Of a DNA stretch of 16,120 nt, positions 7,266 to 15,091 are shown one piece after another. Each line of letters begins with the position of its first letter. Positions within the stretch are counted from its first letter, which is position 1. Source of the DNA: an uncultured Bacteroidales bacterium (lineage in GTDB: Bacteria > Bacteroidota > Bacteroidia > Bacteroidales > P3). The stretch is taken from NCBI GenBank assembly GCA_937915785.1, contig CALGGY010000130.1, positions 1 to 16,120 on the forward strand, written 5' to 3'. A program made the position numbers and the translations under genes. The notes under the pieces were generated by a model. It ran no database searches, had not been told where the DNA came from, and saw only the letters and a list, made by a program, of their open reading frames with translations.

Positions 7266-8282
7266 ATGAAAAAAACATTATTCATATTGCTGCTGTCGGT
7301 GATATGCATGGGAACAGCCCTTTCGCAAGGATACACCATCAAGGGCTCCGTTGGCAAAACGCACCTCAAACGTGTGTTTCTGCAGCTGTACAGCGCCAGA
7401 GACTCGGTGGTGAAATATCAGACACGCATCGAACCCGACGGCACCTTTGTTTTCAAAGGGTCGCTGCCCGAACCACGGCTGGCCGAAATCCGTCTGGCAA
7501 GCACCTCGCGCGGCTTCTTCTTCTATCTGGAAAACAACGTGATCACCCTCAAGGTGGACCCCAACGACATCGACAACACCCGCATCAACGGCTCGTTCAG
7601 CAACAGCCAGTATCGCTGCATTGTGGAAGAGTGTGCCGAAAATCAGGACAGCATCAACGCCTGTCTCGAAGGATACATACTGCAAAACCCCGAATCTATT
7701 TTTGCCCCGCACATTCTGGCCACACAGCCCACCTTTGCACTGCTCACCCCCAAGCAACTTACACGCTACGTGTCGCGTTTCAGCGGAGCCGCCACACGCA
7801 CCTACTACTACCGCTACCTGCAAACAAAAATACACCAGCTTAACCGCGTATCGGTGGGACAAAAAATGCCCGACTTTGTGCTGCCCGACACATCGAGCCA
7901 CGACATAGGCTGCTACGAAAACATAGGCAACAACAAATACCTTGTAATAAACATCTGGTCGTCGAAAGACCTCACCGAAAACGACAAAAACACCCTCTGC
8001 TCGCTGCACCGCAAATACAAGAGCAAGGGAGTGGAATTTTTCTCGGTTTCGTTCGATGTGCACCGCGAAACATGGATACGCACCATACTCGACAGCAAGT
8101 TCTCGTGGCCACACGCCTCCGACCTGCTCGGCTGGGAGAGCGTAATTGCCAACACCCTCTGCATACCCTACATACCCTGCAACATAATTATCGACAGCCA
8201 AGGCACCATAGTGGCACGCGATATACCCATCGGACAACTGGCCGACGAGCTCCAGAAACTTTTCAGCAAAAAAAAGCACTGA
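7266..8282 (+). CDS. DUF4369/thioredoxin-fold exported protein lacking CxxC
   Basis: The frame is open from an ATG at 7245, but the ATG at 7266 is preferred because it starts directly at a signal peptide (MKKTLFILLLSVICMGTALS, cleavage likely before Q21). The 338-residue product has an N-terminal DUF4369-like beta domain (about 22-120; YTIKGSVGK, LYSARDSVVKYQTRIEPDGTF), a helical linker, and a C-terminal TlpA/AhpC-TSA thioredoxin fold from about 195 (VGQKMPDFVLPDTS, YLVINIWSSKD, VEFFSVSFDVH, cis-Pro at IPCNIIIDSQGTIVARD). Where redox-active members have WCxxC, this one has W231-S-S-K, so it cannot act as a normal thiol oxidoreductase. C305 next to the cis-Pro remains. The role is probably structural or binding. 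The TPR gene starts 54 nt downstream. Confidence 0.8.
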   Translation: MKKTLFILLLSVICMGTALSQGYTIKGSVGKTHLKRVFLQLYSARDSVVKYQTRIEPDGTFVFKGSLPEPRLAEIRLASTSRGFFFYLENNVITLKVDPNDIDNTRINGSFSNSQYRCIVEECAENQDSINACLEGYILQNPESIFAPHILATQPTFALLTPKQLTRYVSRFSGAATRTYYYRYLQTKIHQLNRVSVGQKMPDFVLPDTSSHDIGCYENIGNNKYLVINIWSSKDLTENDKNTLCSLHRKYKSKGVEFFSVSFDVHRETWIRTILDSKFSWPHASDLLGWESVIANTLCIPYIPCNIIIDSQGTIVARDIPIGQLADELQKLFSKKKH

Positions 8283-8284
8283 AG

Positions 8285-8301
8285 CCCCCCCCAAAAAAAA
8301 A
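8285..8301. repeat. C8A9 homopolymer tract
   Basis: Eight C and then nine A residues lie 3 nt after the stop codon of the thioredoxin-fold gene and 35 nt before the TPR gene ATG. Such tracts are prone to slippage. Here it is intergenic and would change only spacer length, so any effect would be on the leader of the downstream unit. That effect is speculative. Confidence 0.5.
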
Positions 8302-8336
8302 CACACATCCGAGTTCAACACATCTAACCAAAAACA

Positions 8337-10163
8337 ATGAACCGACTTACTAACATACTTTGCCTGTGTGTTGCGATGTCAGTTTTTACTACTTTGAGCG
8401 CACAAAACAACGCGCAGCTGGCCAACCACTATTTCGGCAACCAGGAATTCGACAAAGCCGCCGAAATATATGCCAAACTCTACAGCTCGGAGCCCAACGA
8501 TTTTCACTACCGGCGGCTGCTGCAATGCTACACCAACCAAAAACTGTACTCCGACGCCGAAAAAACAATAAAAAAACGCATGCGACAACAACCCGACGAC
8601 CTGTCGCTCTTTGTAGACTGGGGACAGCTTGACGAGCAACGCGGCAAGAAAAAAAAAGCCGATAAACATTACCGATCTGCCCTCGAAAAAATAGGATACA
8701 ACAAAAGCAGCGCCATCAGGTTGGCCGAAGCTTTCGACAACATTGGCCAATGCTCGCTCGCCGTGGAGACCTACCGCCTTGCGGGACAAAAAGTGGGCAA
8801 CCCCAATATCTACACCATAGAGATGGCCCAACTGTATGAAAAATACAGCGAATACGAAAAAATGACCACCCTGCTCTTCGACTTCCTCGACCAATACCCT
8901 TACGCCCTGTCGCAGGTACAACTGCTGCTGCAGCCACTAATAACGCAGAACTCCAACACCGAATTCGAGCGGGGACTGAAAAACACCTTAGCACGGCACA
9001 TTGCCAACGCACCCCAAAACCAGACTTACCAAGACCTGATGATATGGTTTTCGCTACAGAAAAAAGACTTCGTATTTGCACTGCAACAGGCCAAAGCCAT
9101 CGACCAACGCTTTGCACAAGACCAAGGCGAACAGGTGTACCGTGTGGCACAGATAGCCTCCGCCAACAACGACTACGTCACAGCCATTGAAGGGTACTCG
9201 TACCTTATGAAAAAAGGCGACAAAAGCGACTACTATTTCGACAGCTACACCGGACTGCTAGGCGCCAAATACCTGCAAGCCACCACAGCAACCATTCCCG
9301 ACCCGCGCGCCATAAACGCCCTTGTGGCCGACTACGAGAAAGCCCTCGGCACCCTCGGCACCAACCCCGAAACAGTGCCCCTGCAACGCAACTACGCACA
9401 ACTGCTGGCCATGCACAAAAACAACACCGGCAAAGCCACCGACATGCTTTACCACATACTCGACATGCCATCGGTGCCGGCACAGCAAAAAGCCGAAACA
9501 AAACTCCAGCTGGGCGACCTTCTGCTTTTCTCAGGCCAAGTGTGGGAGGCATCGCTGCTGTACATGCAGGTGGAAAAAGACTTCAAAAACGACATCATAG
9601 GCTCGCAGGCCAAATTCAAAAACGCACAGCTGTCGTACTACAACGCCGATTTCCAATGGGCCAAATCTCAACTCGACGTGCTGCGCGCATCCACCTCCAA
9701 ACCCATTGCCAACGACGCAATGCAACTGTCGTTGCTGATAAGCGACAATATCGACGACGACAGCACATTTGCCATGCTGACCTATTTTGCCAAAGGCGAC
9801 ATGATGATGTACCAGAAAAAATACGCCGAGGCCTGCCAATACTATGACTCGGTAACCGTGCGCAACCTGCAGCACCCCCTGCTCGACGAAATACTGATGC
9901 GCAAAGCACAGATAGCCCTGCAACAAGGACAGTACACCCACGCCGAAAGCCTGCTTACAGAGCTTGTGCAAAAATACCCCTACGACATACTTGCCGACGA
10001 CGCATTTTTTATGCTCGCCACACTGTGCGAAGGTTCTCTGGCCAACCCAGCCAAAGCACTGGAATATTACCAAAAAATAATACTCGACTACCCCGCAAGC
10101 CTCTACGTGACCGAGTCGAGAAAAAAATATAACACATTGAAGAATAAACAAATAACAACATAA
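8337..10163 (+). CDS. Exported tetratricopeptide-repeat protein
   Basis: The 608-residue product begins with a signal peptide (MNRLTNILCLCVAMSVFTTLSA, likely cleaved before Q23) and is otherwise nearly all helical TPR-type repeats. The N-terminal repeats include ANHYFGNQEFDKAAEIYAKL and the next repeat (RRLLQCYTNQKLYSDAEKTI). Clear repeats at the C-terminus include KAQIALQQGQYTHAESLLTE and LATLCEGSLANPAKALEYYQ, in the style of CpoB/YbgF or BamD-like TPR proteins. It is probably a periplasmic or outer-membrane-facing scaffold. The TerC-like gene starts 2 nt after its stop, so translation is probably coupled. TPR proteins are scaffolds, and no catalytic motif is visible. The exact partner is unknown. 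Confidence 0.85.
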   Translation: MNRLTNILCLCVAMSVFTTLSAQNNAQLANHYFGNQEFDKAAEIYAKLYSSEPNDFHYRRLLQCYTNQKLYSDAEKTIKKRMRQQPDDLSLFVDWGQLDEQRGKKKKADKHYRSALEKIGYNKSSAIRLAEAFDNIGQCSLAVETYRLAGQKVGNPNIYTIEMAQLYEKYSEYEKMTTLLFDFLDQYPYALSQVQLLLQPLITQNSNTEFERGLKNTLARHIANAPQNQTYQDLMIWFSLQKKDFVFALQQAKAIDQRFAQDQGEQVYRVAQIASANNDYVTAIEGYSYLMKKGDKSDYYFDSYTGLLGAKYLQATTATIPDPRAINALVADYEKALGTLGTNPETVPLQRNYAQLLAMHKNNTGKATDMLYHILDMPSVPAQQKAETKLQLGDLLLFSGQVWEASLLYMQVEKDFKNDIIGSQAKFKNAQLSYYNADFQWAKSQLDVLRASTSKPIANDAMQLSLLISDNIDDDSTFAMLTYFAKGDMMMYQKKYAEACQYYDSVTVRNLQHPLLDEILMRKAQIALQQGQYTHAESLLTELVQKYPYDILADDAFFMLATLCEGSLANPAKALEYYQKIILDYPASLYVTESRKKYNTLKNKQITT

Positions 10164-10165
10164 CT

Positions 10166-11248
10166 ATGTTTACATCAGAGCTTTTGTTTTTTGGCGGATT
10201 TCTGCTACTTGTGGCTTTTATGCTTTTCTTGGATCTGGGCGTATTCCACAAAACCGACCATGTTATTTCTTTCAAAGAGGCCGGCATCTGGACCATAGTG
10301 TGGATAGGCACAGCACTGCTTTTCTGCCTTTTCATTTTCATGAAAGCCGAATGGGTGCACGGCATCACCGACAACGCCAGCCTGCAGCATTACTACGACA
10401 AATACTACCAAGGCAAGCTGCACAGCGGCATAAGCATGGACCAACCTTTCAAAGAAAACCTTAGCGTTTACCGCCACAGCCTCGGCATGGAATACCTTAC
10501 CGGGTATTTCATCGAAAAAGCACTGTCCATTGACAATATCTTTGTGATGATAATGATTTTCATCAGTTTCGGCATCGACAAAAAGTACTACCACAGGGTG
10601 CTGTTCTGGGGCATACTCGGCGCAATAGTGCTGCGTTTCATCTTCATTTTCCTTAGCTCGGCGCTGATACAGCAGTTCTCGTGGATTTTGGCCATCTTTG
10701 GAGGGATTCTCATTTTTTCCGGTATCAAAATGTTTTTCGATAAGAATGATGAAAAAATCGACACGGAAAATCACCCGGTGGTGCGTTTCGCCTCCAAGCA
10801 TTTCCGCGTCCTTGCCAAAGGTCACGGTCACGATTTCTTTGCCCGCGTGGATCATAAACTTTATATCACACCGCTGTTTGTGGTATTGTTGGTGATAGAG
10901 TTTTCCGACGTTATTTTCGCCGTGGACTCCATCCCGGCCATTTTTTCGGTAACGCAAGATCCGTTTATCGTGTTCTTTTCCAATATTTTCGCCATTTTGG
11001 GACTGCGGTCGCTGTTCTTTATGCTGAGCAACGTGATGGACCGTTTCTGGCTGCTGAAATACGGTTTGGGTGTGTTGCTTACCTTCATTGGTGTGAAAAT
11101 GCTGCTCGGCCATTTCGAAATACTGGAAATAGGCACTGGGGCTTCGTTAGGCATTATTTTGGGGATACTTGCCGTAAGTATAGTGCTTTCGCTGATGATA
11201 CCCCAGCCCCAAAAAGCTGAGGCTGAAACCGGCTCCGACAACCAATAG
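10166..11248 (+). CDS. TerC/Alx-family integral membrane metal exporter
   Basis: The 360-residue polytopic protein carries the two TerC signatures: EKALSIDNIFVMIMIFISF (117-135) and IEFSDVIFAVDSIPAIFSVT (244-263), followed by FSNIFAILGLRSLFFML. The acidic residues within membrane segments (E117, D123, E245, D248, D254) are those implicated in metal handling in this family. Alx of E. coli and relatives such as MeeF export manganese; tellurite resistance is the older label. A polar loop of about 40 residues (65-105) lies between the second and third membrane segments. The gene follows the TPR gene by 2 nt and precedes the acyltransferase by 4 nt, leaving no room for an alx-type riboswitch directly upstream. 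Manganese as the substrate is inferred from the family only. Confidence 0.92.
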   Translation: MFTSELLFFGGFLLLVAFMLFLDLGVFHKTDHVISFKEAGIWTIVWIGTALLFCLFIFMKAEWVHGITDNASLQHYYDKYYQGKLHSGISMDQPFKENLSVYRHSLGMEYLTGYFIEKALSIDNIFVMIMIFISFGIDKKYYHRVLFWGILGAIVLRFIFIFLSSALIQQFSWILAIFGGILIFSGIKMFFDKNDEKIDTENHPVVRFASKHFRVLAKGHGHDFFARVDHKLYITPLFVVLLVIEFSDVIFAVDSIPAIFSVTQDPFIVFFSNIFAILGLRSLFFMLSNVMDRFWLLKYGLGVLLTFIGVKMLLGHFEILEIGTGASLGIILGILAVSIVLSLMIPQPQKAEAETGSDNQ

Positions 11249-11252
11249 CACC

Positions 11253-12587
11253 ATGCCCGCCCCCATTTACCACAACGGCATCGGCTACCGCCTTGCAAAA
11301 CACACGGTGAATTTCGGCCTGTGGGCCTATTTCGGACACATCATCACAAAAGGCACGGAAAATCTGCCCCACACGCCCTACATACTTGCACCCAACCACC
11401 AAAACGCCTTTCTCGACGCCCTGCTAATGCTGCAGCTGAACAAAAGGCGCCCCACGGTGTTTGTGGCCCGTGCCGATATTTTTGGCAACACTCTGGCAAA
11501 CAAAATTCTACGGTTTTTAAAGATAATGCCGGTGTACCGCGCTCGCGACGGACGGCAGTTGCTGCAAGGCAACGACGCTGTTTTCCAAATTGCAGAAAAG
11601 GTGGTTTTGCACAACGTGCCCTTTTGTATGATGGCCGAAGGCACACACAACAACCACCGGCAACTGCTGCCGCTGAAAAAAGGGATGTTCCGCATTGCCT
11701 TTGCCGCCCAGCAAAAAATGAACGGAAAACCACTTTTCGTCGTCCCTGTGGGAATAGACTACGAAAGCTATGACACCCCTGGCCACCCGGTTATCATCAA
11801 TATTGGCAAACCCATTGCCGTAGAGAGCTACATGAAACAATATCTGCAAAACAACGCTCTGGCAATCAATTGTTTGAAAGATGATTTGCGGACAGCGCTC
11901 ACAGCCCAGATGCACAACATACAGTCCACCTACTACTACGATGAGTTCTACCTGCTGTCGGTGCTGTACGCCCGATGGCAATGCCCCAAATATGGCAAGA
12001 CAAACGATTGGAGGCGGTTTGAACTCCGACGGCAGGCATCGCAAAAGCTCGACCTTTTGGAGCAACACAATCCACAGAAAGCCAGACAGATAGCGCAGCA
12101 AACCGTGGAAATACGTAATTTTTGCAACGCCAACGGGGTAGTTATTTCAAGGCTGTTCGGTACACGAAACAAACCATCGGTATTGGCACGCGTCCTGCTG
12201 ATGGTGTCGGTAGCGGTGGCACTTGCTTTGGCCGACTGGCGTCTACTAACAATGCTACTGTTGCTATGCCCCATACCTTTTTTGCCCACACGGCATTTGT
12301 TTGCCAAACAGAGCGACCCGCAGTTTGTTGGCTCGCTTAATTTTGCCCTGCAGTTTGTGTTTACCATTGCATACCTTGTTGCCATGGCGGCGATGGTGTG
12401 GATTTTCGAAAAATGGTATTTTGCCCTTGCGGCATTGCTGATGGGGGTTGCGGCATGGCGCATGGGACATTTGGCTGCAGCATGGGTCGGTGGTCTTTTT
12501 GCCGATTGCAAGGCAACGGTTTTCCGCAGCAAAGCCACAGCCAAGGCCGAAAAGGCCCTGTTGGATGTTTTTTCCAAAATGGAATAG
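11253..12587 (+). CDS. 1-acyl-glycerol-3-phosphate acyltransferase-like (PlsC family)
   Basis: The 444-residue product has an N-terminal LPLAT/PlsC acyltransferase domain followed by a hydrophobic tail. Block I is APNHQNAFLDAL (46-57), with five residues between H49 and D55 where canonical PlsC has four (HX4D). Block III is MAEGTHNNHRQLLPLKKG (127-144), and VVPVGIDYESYD (163-174) resembles the Pro-containing block IV. The C-terminal third has two or three membrane segments (about 312-410). It probably acylates a lysophospholipid or glycerol-phosphate lipid at the inner membrane; the exact acceptor is unclear. It starts 4 nt after the TerC-like gene and is the last gene of the plus-strand unit. 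Confidence 0.85.
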   Translation: MPAPIYHNGIGYRLAKHTVNFGLWAYFGHIITKGTENLPHTPYILAPNHQNAFLDALLMLQLNKRRPTVFVARADIFGNTLANKILRFLKIMPVYRARDGRQLLQGNDAVFQIAEKVVLHNVPFCMMAEGTHNNHRQLLPLKKGMFRIAFAAQQKMNGKPLFVVPVGIDYESYDTPGHPVIINIGKPIAVESYMKQYLQNNALAINCLKDDLRTALTAQMHNIQSTYYYDEFYLLSVLYARWQCPKYGKTNDWRRFELRRQASQKLDLLEQHNPQKARQIAQQTVEIRNFCNANGVVISRLFGTRNKPSVLARVLLMVSVAVALALADWRLLTMLLLLCPIPFLPTRHLFAKQSDPQFVGSLNFALQFVFTIAYLVAMAAMVWIFEKWYFALAALLMGVAAWRMGHLAAAWVGGLFADCKATVFRSKATAKAEKALLDVFSKME

Positions 12588-12603
12588 CTTGTGGGTTGCA
12601 TAC

Positions 12604-12636
12604 AATAAAAAGGGCCACTGCCTTTGGCAGCGGCCC
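12604..12636 (-). terminator. Intrinsic terminator of the M49-like gene
   Basis: An 11-bp stem with one mismatch (12612-12622 with 12626-12636; GGGCCaCTGCC and GGCAGcGGCCC) and a TTT loop is followed on the minus strand by TTTTTATT (12611-12604). It lies 26 nt past the stop of the minus-strand gene at 12662. On the plus strand the hairpin has no U-tract, so it would end the convergent acyltransferase transcript only poorly. Confidence 0.85.
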
Positions 12637-12661
12637 CAAGTCTTATCGCAGATAAAGAAGT

Positions 12662-14305
12662 TTATTTGGCCAGTCCAAGAGCTTTCATGCCTTGGTTGTA
12701 GCGTATGTCGACAGGGATGTTGGCAGCGGAGATTTTGTCAAGGCTTTCCTGCAGCGAGGGACGGATAACGCCGTTTTCGGCACGGTATGCTTTTGCACCT
12801 TCGTAGTCGCCTTCGCCTTCCACCTGTAGGATTTTGGCGGCCCAGCCTTTCAGGGCTTCTTGAGCTTTTTCCATATTCACTTTGTATTTTCCGTCTTTGG
12901 TGCGTTCAAAAACACCGTTGTCCTCGAAATAGTTGAAACACATCATGTTGGCTTGTCCATGAGCCTCACCGGCACCGAAACGTACCGAGCGCAGCAGTCC
13001 GGCGATGAAGGTTACGTAGGCGTCCTCGACGGAGATGTTGGTAATTTCGCCTTTTTCGATAAGCGACTGGACCATGTAAAGGCCAAGTATGTCGGCTTTG
13101 CCTTCTTCCCAAGCGCTGTACTGTTCTTTGAGGGCTTTGCGCAGGCTTTCGCCTTTGGTGGTGGTTTTAACACCCAACCCGTGTGCCACTTCGTGGAAAG
13201 TAACGTCGGAGAAGAAAGCGTCGAATTTTACGTTGTCAATCTGCGAGTCGTCGATAAGGAGCTGTGCGATGGGCAGCAGAATGTTGTCGAATTTGGCTTT
13301 CATGGCGTTTTTCAGCTGCAGGCGGCGAGTGCCTTTTTTCACATGCACGTTTTCGTCGTTGGGCAGGTTGATGGCGATGGTTTTGCTGGCCGAGTTGCAG
13401 TCGCCGGCATAGTAGATTACGTCGTAAACGTTGAGGTCGGAGTCGGTGCCGGGCAGTTCCTTTTTGTATTTGGGGTCGCAGGGCAGGTTTTTCTGGAGTT
13501 CGGGCAGCATTTTGGTGAATTTGGCGAGGTCGTCGCTCCATTTCTGGTCTTTTACAAGTATGAAAGCTTCGTAGGCGGCTTTGTAGCCGAAGAGCTCGTC
13601 CTCATAGTTTTCGATAGGACCGACAACAAAGTCGAGCAGGCCGTCTTTCATGTCCATCCAAGCTATGTCGCTTTCGTAATATTTGTCGGTTTTGAAAGCT
13701 TTGCGACGTTCGGTGAGGTATTTCTTGAGACCGGCGTTTTCGGCCAGAGCAATGGCTTCGCCCAAGAGTGAGTCCACTTTGGCAAGCTGTTCTTTGTAGG
13801 CTTCGTGGTAGGGCACCACGGTGAGTTTGCCCTCGTCGTTGCGGCGCAGTATGGTGTAGAGGCTGGTTTTTTCTTTATCGGCCAGGGCTTCGAACTCCTC
13901 TTTGGTCATGTCGGTGGGGTAGAAGCAGGCGCCCTGCGGTTTTTCGCCATAGCCGGGCACAAAGGGTTTGTTGCTGTTGAGGCGTTCCCACGGGCCGTAG
14001 TTTATCATTGCAAACTGTTTCATCCACGGGTCGCTGATGGTGTCGAGGATGGTTTTGTCGCCGTAGGTCTGTTGCCAGAACAGGTCGTCCATAATTTCGG
14101 CAATCTGGATGAAGATGGGGATGATCTGGCGTTCTTTTTCGCTGAGCACGTTGAGGTCGGTGGTGAGGGTTACTTCGGCAAATTCTTCCACTTTTTTCTG
14201 CATTTCCGATTTCTCGTCGGCGGATGCGGGTTCGGTGTTTTTGCTACCGCAGCCGCTCATAAGAGCAACGGCCACGGTGGTTAAAAATAAGGCTGTTTTT
14301 TTCAT
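12662..14305 (-). CDS. Lipoprotein zinc peptidase resembling family M49 (DPP III-like)
   Basis: The 547-residue product has a type II signal (MKKTALFLTTVAVALMSGCG, lipidated Cys19) and a region rich in Glu/Ser/Ala before the folded part. The catalytic core is TFHEVAHGLG, with zinc ligands H371 and H375 and a nearby E372. The third ligand is probably E400 or E401 in AWEEGKAD. The RFGAGEAHGQANMM motif (442-455) resembles the conserved segment downstream of the active site in dipeptidyl-peptidase III relatives. True DPP III (M49) has a six-residue HExxGH, whereas here it is HExxH, as in the variant M49-like group sometimes mislabelled dihydrofolate reductase. It probably cleaves short peptides at the cell surface or in the periplasm. 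Its promoter lies at 14338-14355 and its terminator at 12604-12636. Confidence 0.8.
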   Translation of the reverse strand: MKKTALFLTTVAVALMSGCGSKNTEPASADEKSEMQKKVEEFAEVTLTTDLNVLSEKERQIIPIFIQIAEIMDDLFWQQTYGDKTILDTISDPWMKQFAMINYGPWERLNSNKPFVPGYGEKPQGACFYPTDMTKEEFEALADKEKTSLYTILRRNDEGKLTVVPYHEAYKEQLAKVDSLLGEAIALAENAGLKKYLTERRKAFKTDKYYESDIAWMDMKDGLLDFVVGPIENYEDELFGYKAAYEAFILVKDQKWSDDLAKFTKMLPELQKNLPCDPKYKKELPGTDSDLNVYDVIYYAGDCNSASKTIAINLPNDENVHVKKGTRRLQLKNAMKAKFDNILLPIAQLLIDDSQIDNVKFDAFFSDVTFHEVAHGLGVKTTTKGESLRKALKEQYSAWEEGKADILGLYMVQSLIEKGEITNISVEDAYVTFIAGLLRSVRFGAGEAHGQANMMCFNYFEDNGVFERTKDGKYKVNMEKAQEALKGWAAKILQVEGEGDYEGAKAYRAENGVIRPSLQESLDKISAANIPVDIRYNQGMKALGLAK

Positions 14306-14337
14306 TTTTTGATGTTTTTTTTTGTTGTTTGAATTTG

Positions 14338-14355
14338 CAAAGATACGATTTTTTT
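14338..14355 (-). promoter_or_regulatory. Bacteroidota-type promoter for the M49-like gene
   Basis: On the minus strand an A7 tract, TCG and TATCTTTG (14345-14338) match the extended -7 box also seen at 3452-3470. The ATG at 14305 is 32 nt downstream, giving a short leader. No good TTTG -33 element is seen at the expected spacing. Confidence 0.6.
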
Positions 14356-14433
14356 ATGAGACGCATGTAGCGAGTGTTCTATTTTTTGTTTTGTATCCGG
14401 CACTACCCCACGTCAGCATGCGGGGGTATTGAG

Positions 14434-14458
14434 TGTTAGCCTTTTCGAGGCTATAACA
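14434..14458. other. Hairpin-forming inverted repeat
   Basis: TGTTAGCC (14434-14441) and GGCTATAACA (14449-14458) can pair with a two-base bulge around a TTTTCGA loop. No U-tract follows on either strand, so it is not a typical terminator. It lies about 30 nt before the small Cys/Gly-rich ORF. Confidence 0.35.
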
Positions 14459-14488
14459 AACAAATAAGTTTTCCTCTTATTACTTACA

Positions 14489-14593
14489 ATGGGTAAATTT
14501 GTAGATGGTTGGTATTCAGGTGGTTGTGGAAAGAGTGGGGCATCTTGCGTCGGTCTTCCGAGTGTTGGAAAGCGGTGCGGAAAATGGTTTTGA
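14489..14593 (+). CDS. Hypothetical 34-residue Cys/Gly-rich peptide
   Basis: An ATG at 14489 opens a 34-codon frame ending in TGA at 14591-14593. The product has nine glycines, three cysteines (C13, C20, C30), five Lys/Arg and one Asp, with a central GGCGKSGASCVGLPSVGKRC (11-30). The composition resembles small cationic, Cys-containing bacteriocin-like or toxin-like peptides, but there is no leader, double-glycine cleavage site or maturation gene nearby. No convincing promoter or ribosome site precedes it. Chance in G-rich non-coding DNA is a serious alternative. Confidence 0.2.
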   Translation: MGKFVDGWYSGGCGKSGASCVGLPSVGKRCGKWF

Positions 14594-14776
14594 CAGTTCG
14601 ATACGCCGCAATTTTTTTCTGAAACCGCAAAGAAATTCAGAGAATTTTTTTATTTTTTTTGCAGGGGGGTGATTTTTTGTTTGATTGTCGTTTATCTGTC
14701 GGTTTGGATGAGGTGGGAGGGGGAGGCTACAGAAGTGTAATTATAAACCAGGGTCAACCCAAATCAGGAAAAGACA

Positions 14777-15091
14777 TTATATCATCGAACAAAGGAAAAT
14801 GGGGGTTTTAATGTATGTCCGCCTATCGTTCCATTGTTCAATTCGTAAAACAATAAAATATGCCCCGATCATTTCATGACCTTGATGGTGTTTGACAACG
14901 AGTGTGTCAAATTCATTTATTTCAGGATAATTTTCGATAATCTCCTCAGCTAATTTGGTATAGAAAAGATTATAATCGTCTGTTTTATATAAGGGTATTT
15001 TGGCTTCATCCATTGGACCACAATCAAAATGATATTCTCTTGTGACTTTAACCAAACTGATGTTTTTATTAACGCTTTCTTTTCTAATCAT
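14777..15091 (-). CDS. Unknown 104-residue protein, possible immunity protein
   Basis: The small cytoplasmic product (no signal peptide or membrane segment) has a mixed alpha/beta look: an N-terminal strand (ISLVKVTREYHFDCG), a helix (YTKLAEEIIENYPEI), and strands (FDTLVVKHH, MIGAYFIVLRIEQW). I recognise no family. Its ATG overlaps the stop of the upstream HELGH-motif gene by 4 nt (ATGA at 15088-15091), so translation is probably coupled. A small gene immediately after a larger effector-like gene, in the same AT-rich block, is the usual layout of an immunity gene. That role is inferred from position only. Confidence 0.6.
   Translation of the reverse strand: MIRKESVNKNISLVKVTREYHFDCGPMDEAKIPLYKTDDYNLFYTKLAEEIIENYPEINEFDTLVVKHHQGHEMIGAYFIVLRIEQWNDRRTYIKTPIFLCSMI

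Larger units (their letters stand above)
14306..14776. other. Gene-poor spacer with hairpins before the AT-rich island
   Basis: Besides the promoter at 14338-14355, this 471-bp stretch contains a GC-rich imperfect inverted repeat (TACCCC at 14404-14409 with GGGGTA at 14423-14428), a second hairpin at 14434-14458, a tiny Cys/Gly-rich ORF (14489-14593), and T-rich and G-rich runs (about 14645-14680). No tRNA is seen. The unit could be the boundary between core genome and the AT-rich pair to the right. No duplicated attachment site could be confirmed. Confidence 0.45.

Noticed and set aside
7278..8321. 347-residue open frame on the minus strand, slightly longer than the sense gene
   Set aside because: The plus-strand frame has a signal peptide and DUF4369/thioredoxin-fold motifs; the antisense frame has no recognisable motif.
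12860..13771. 303-residue plus-strand frame
   Set aside because: Antisense to the M49-like gene, which has a signal peptide, zinc motif, promoter and terminator.
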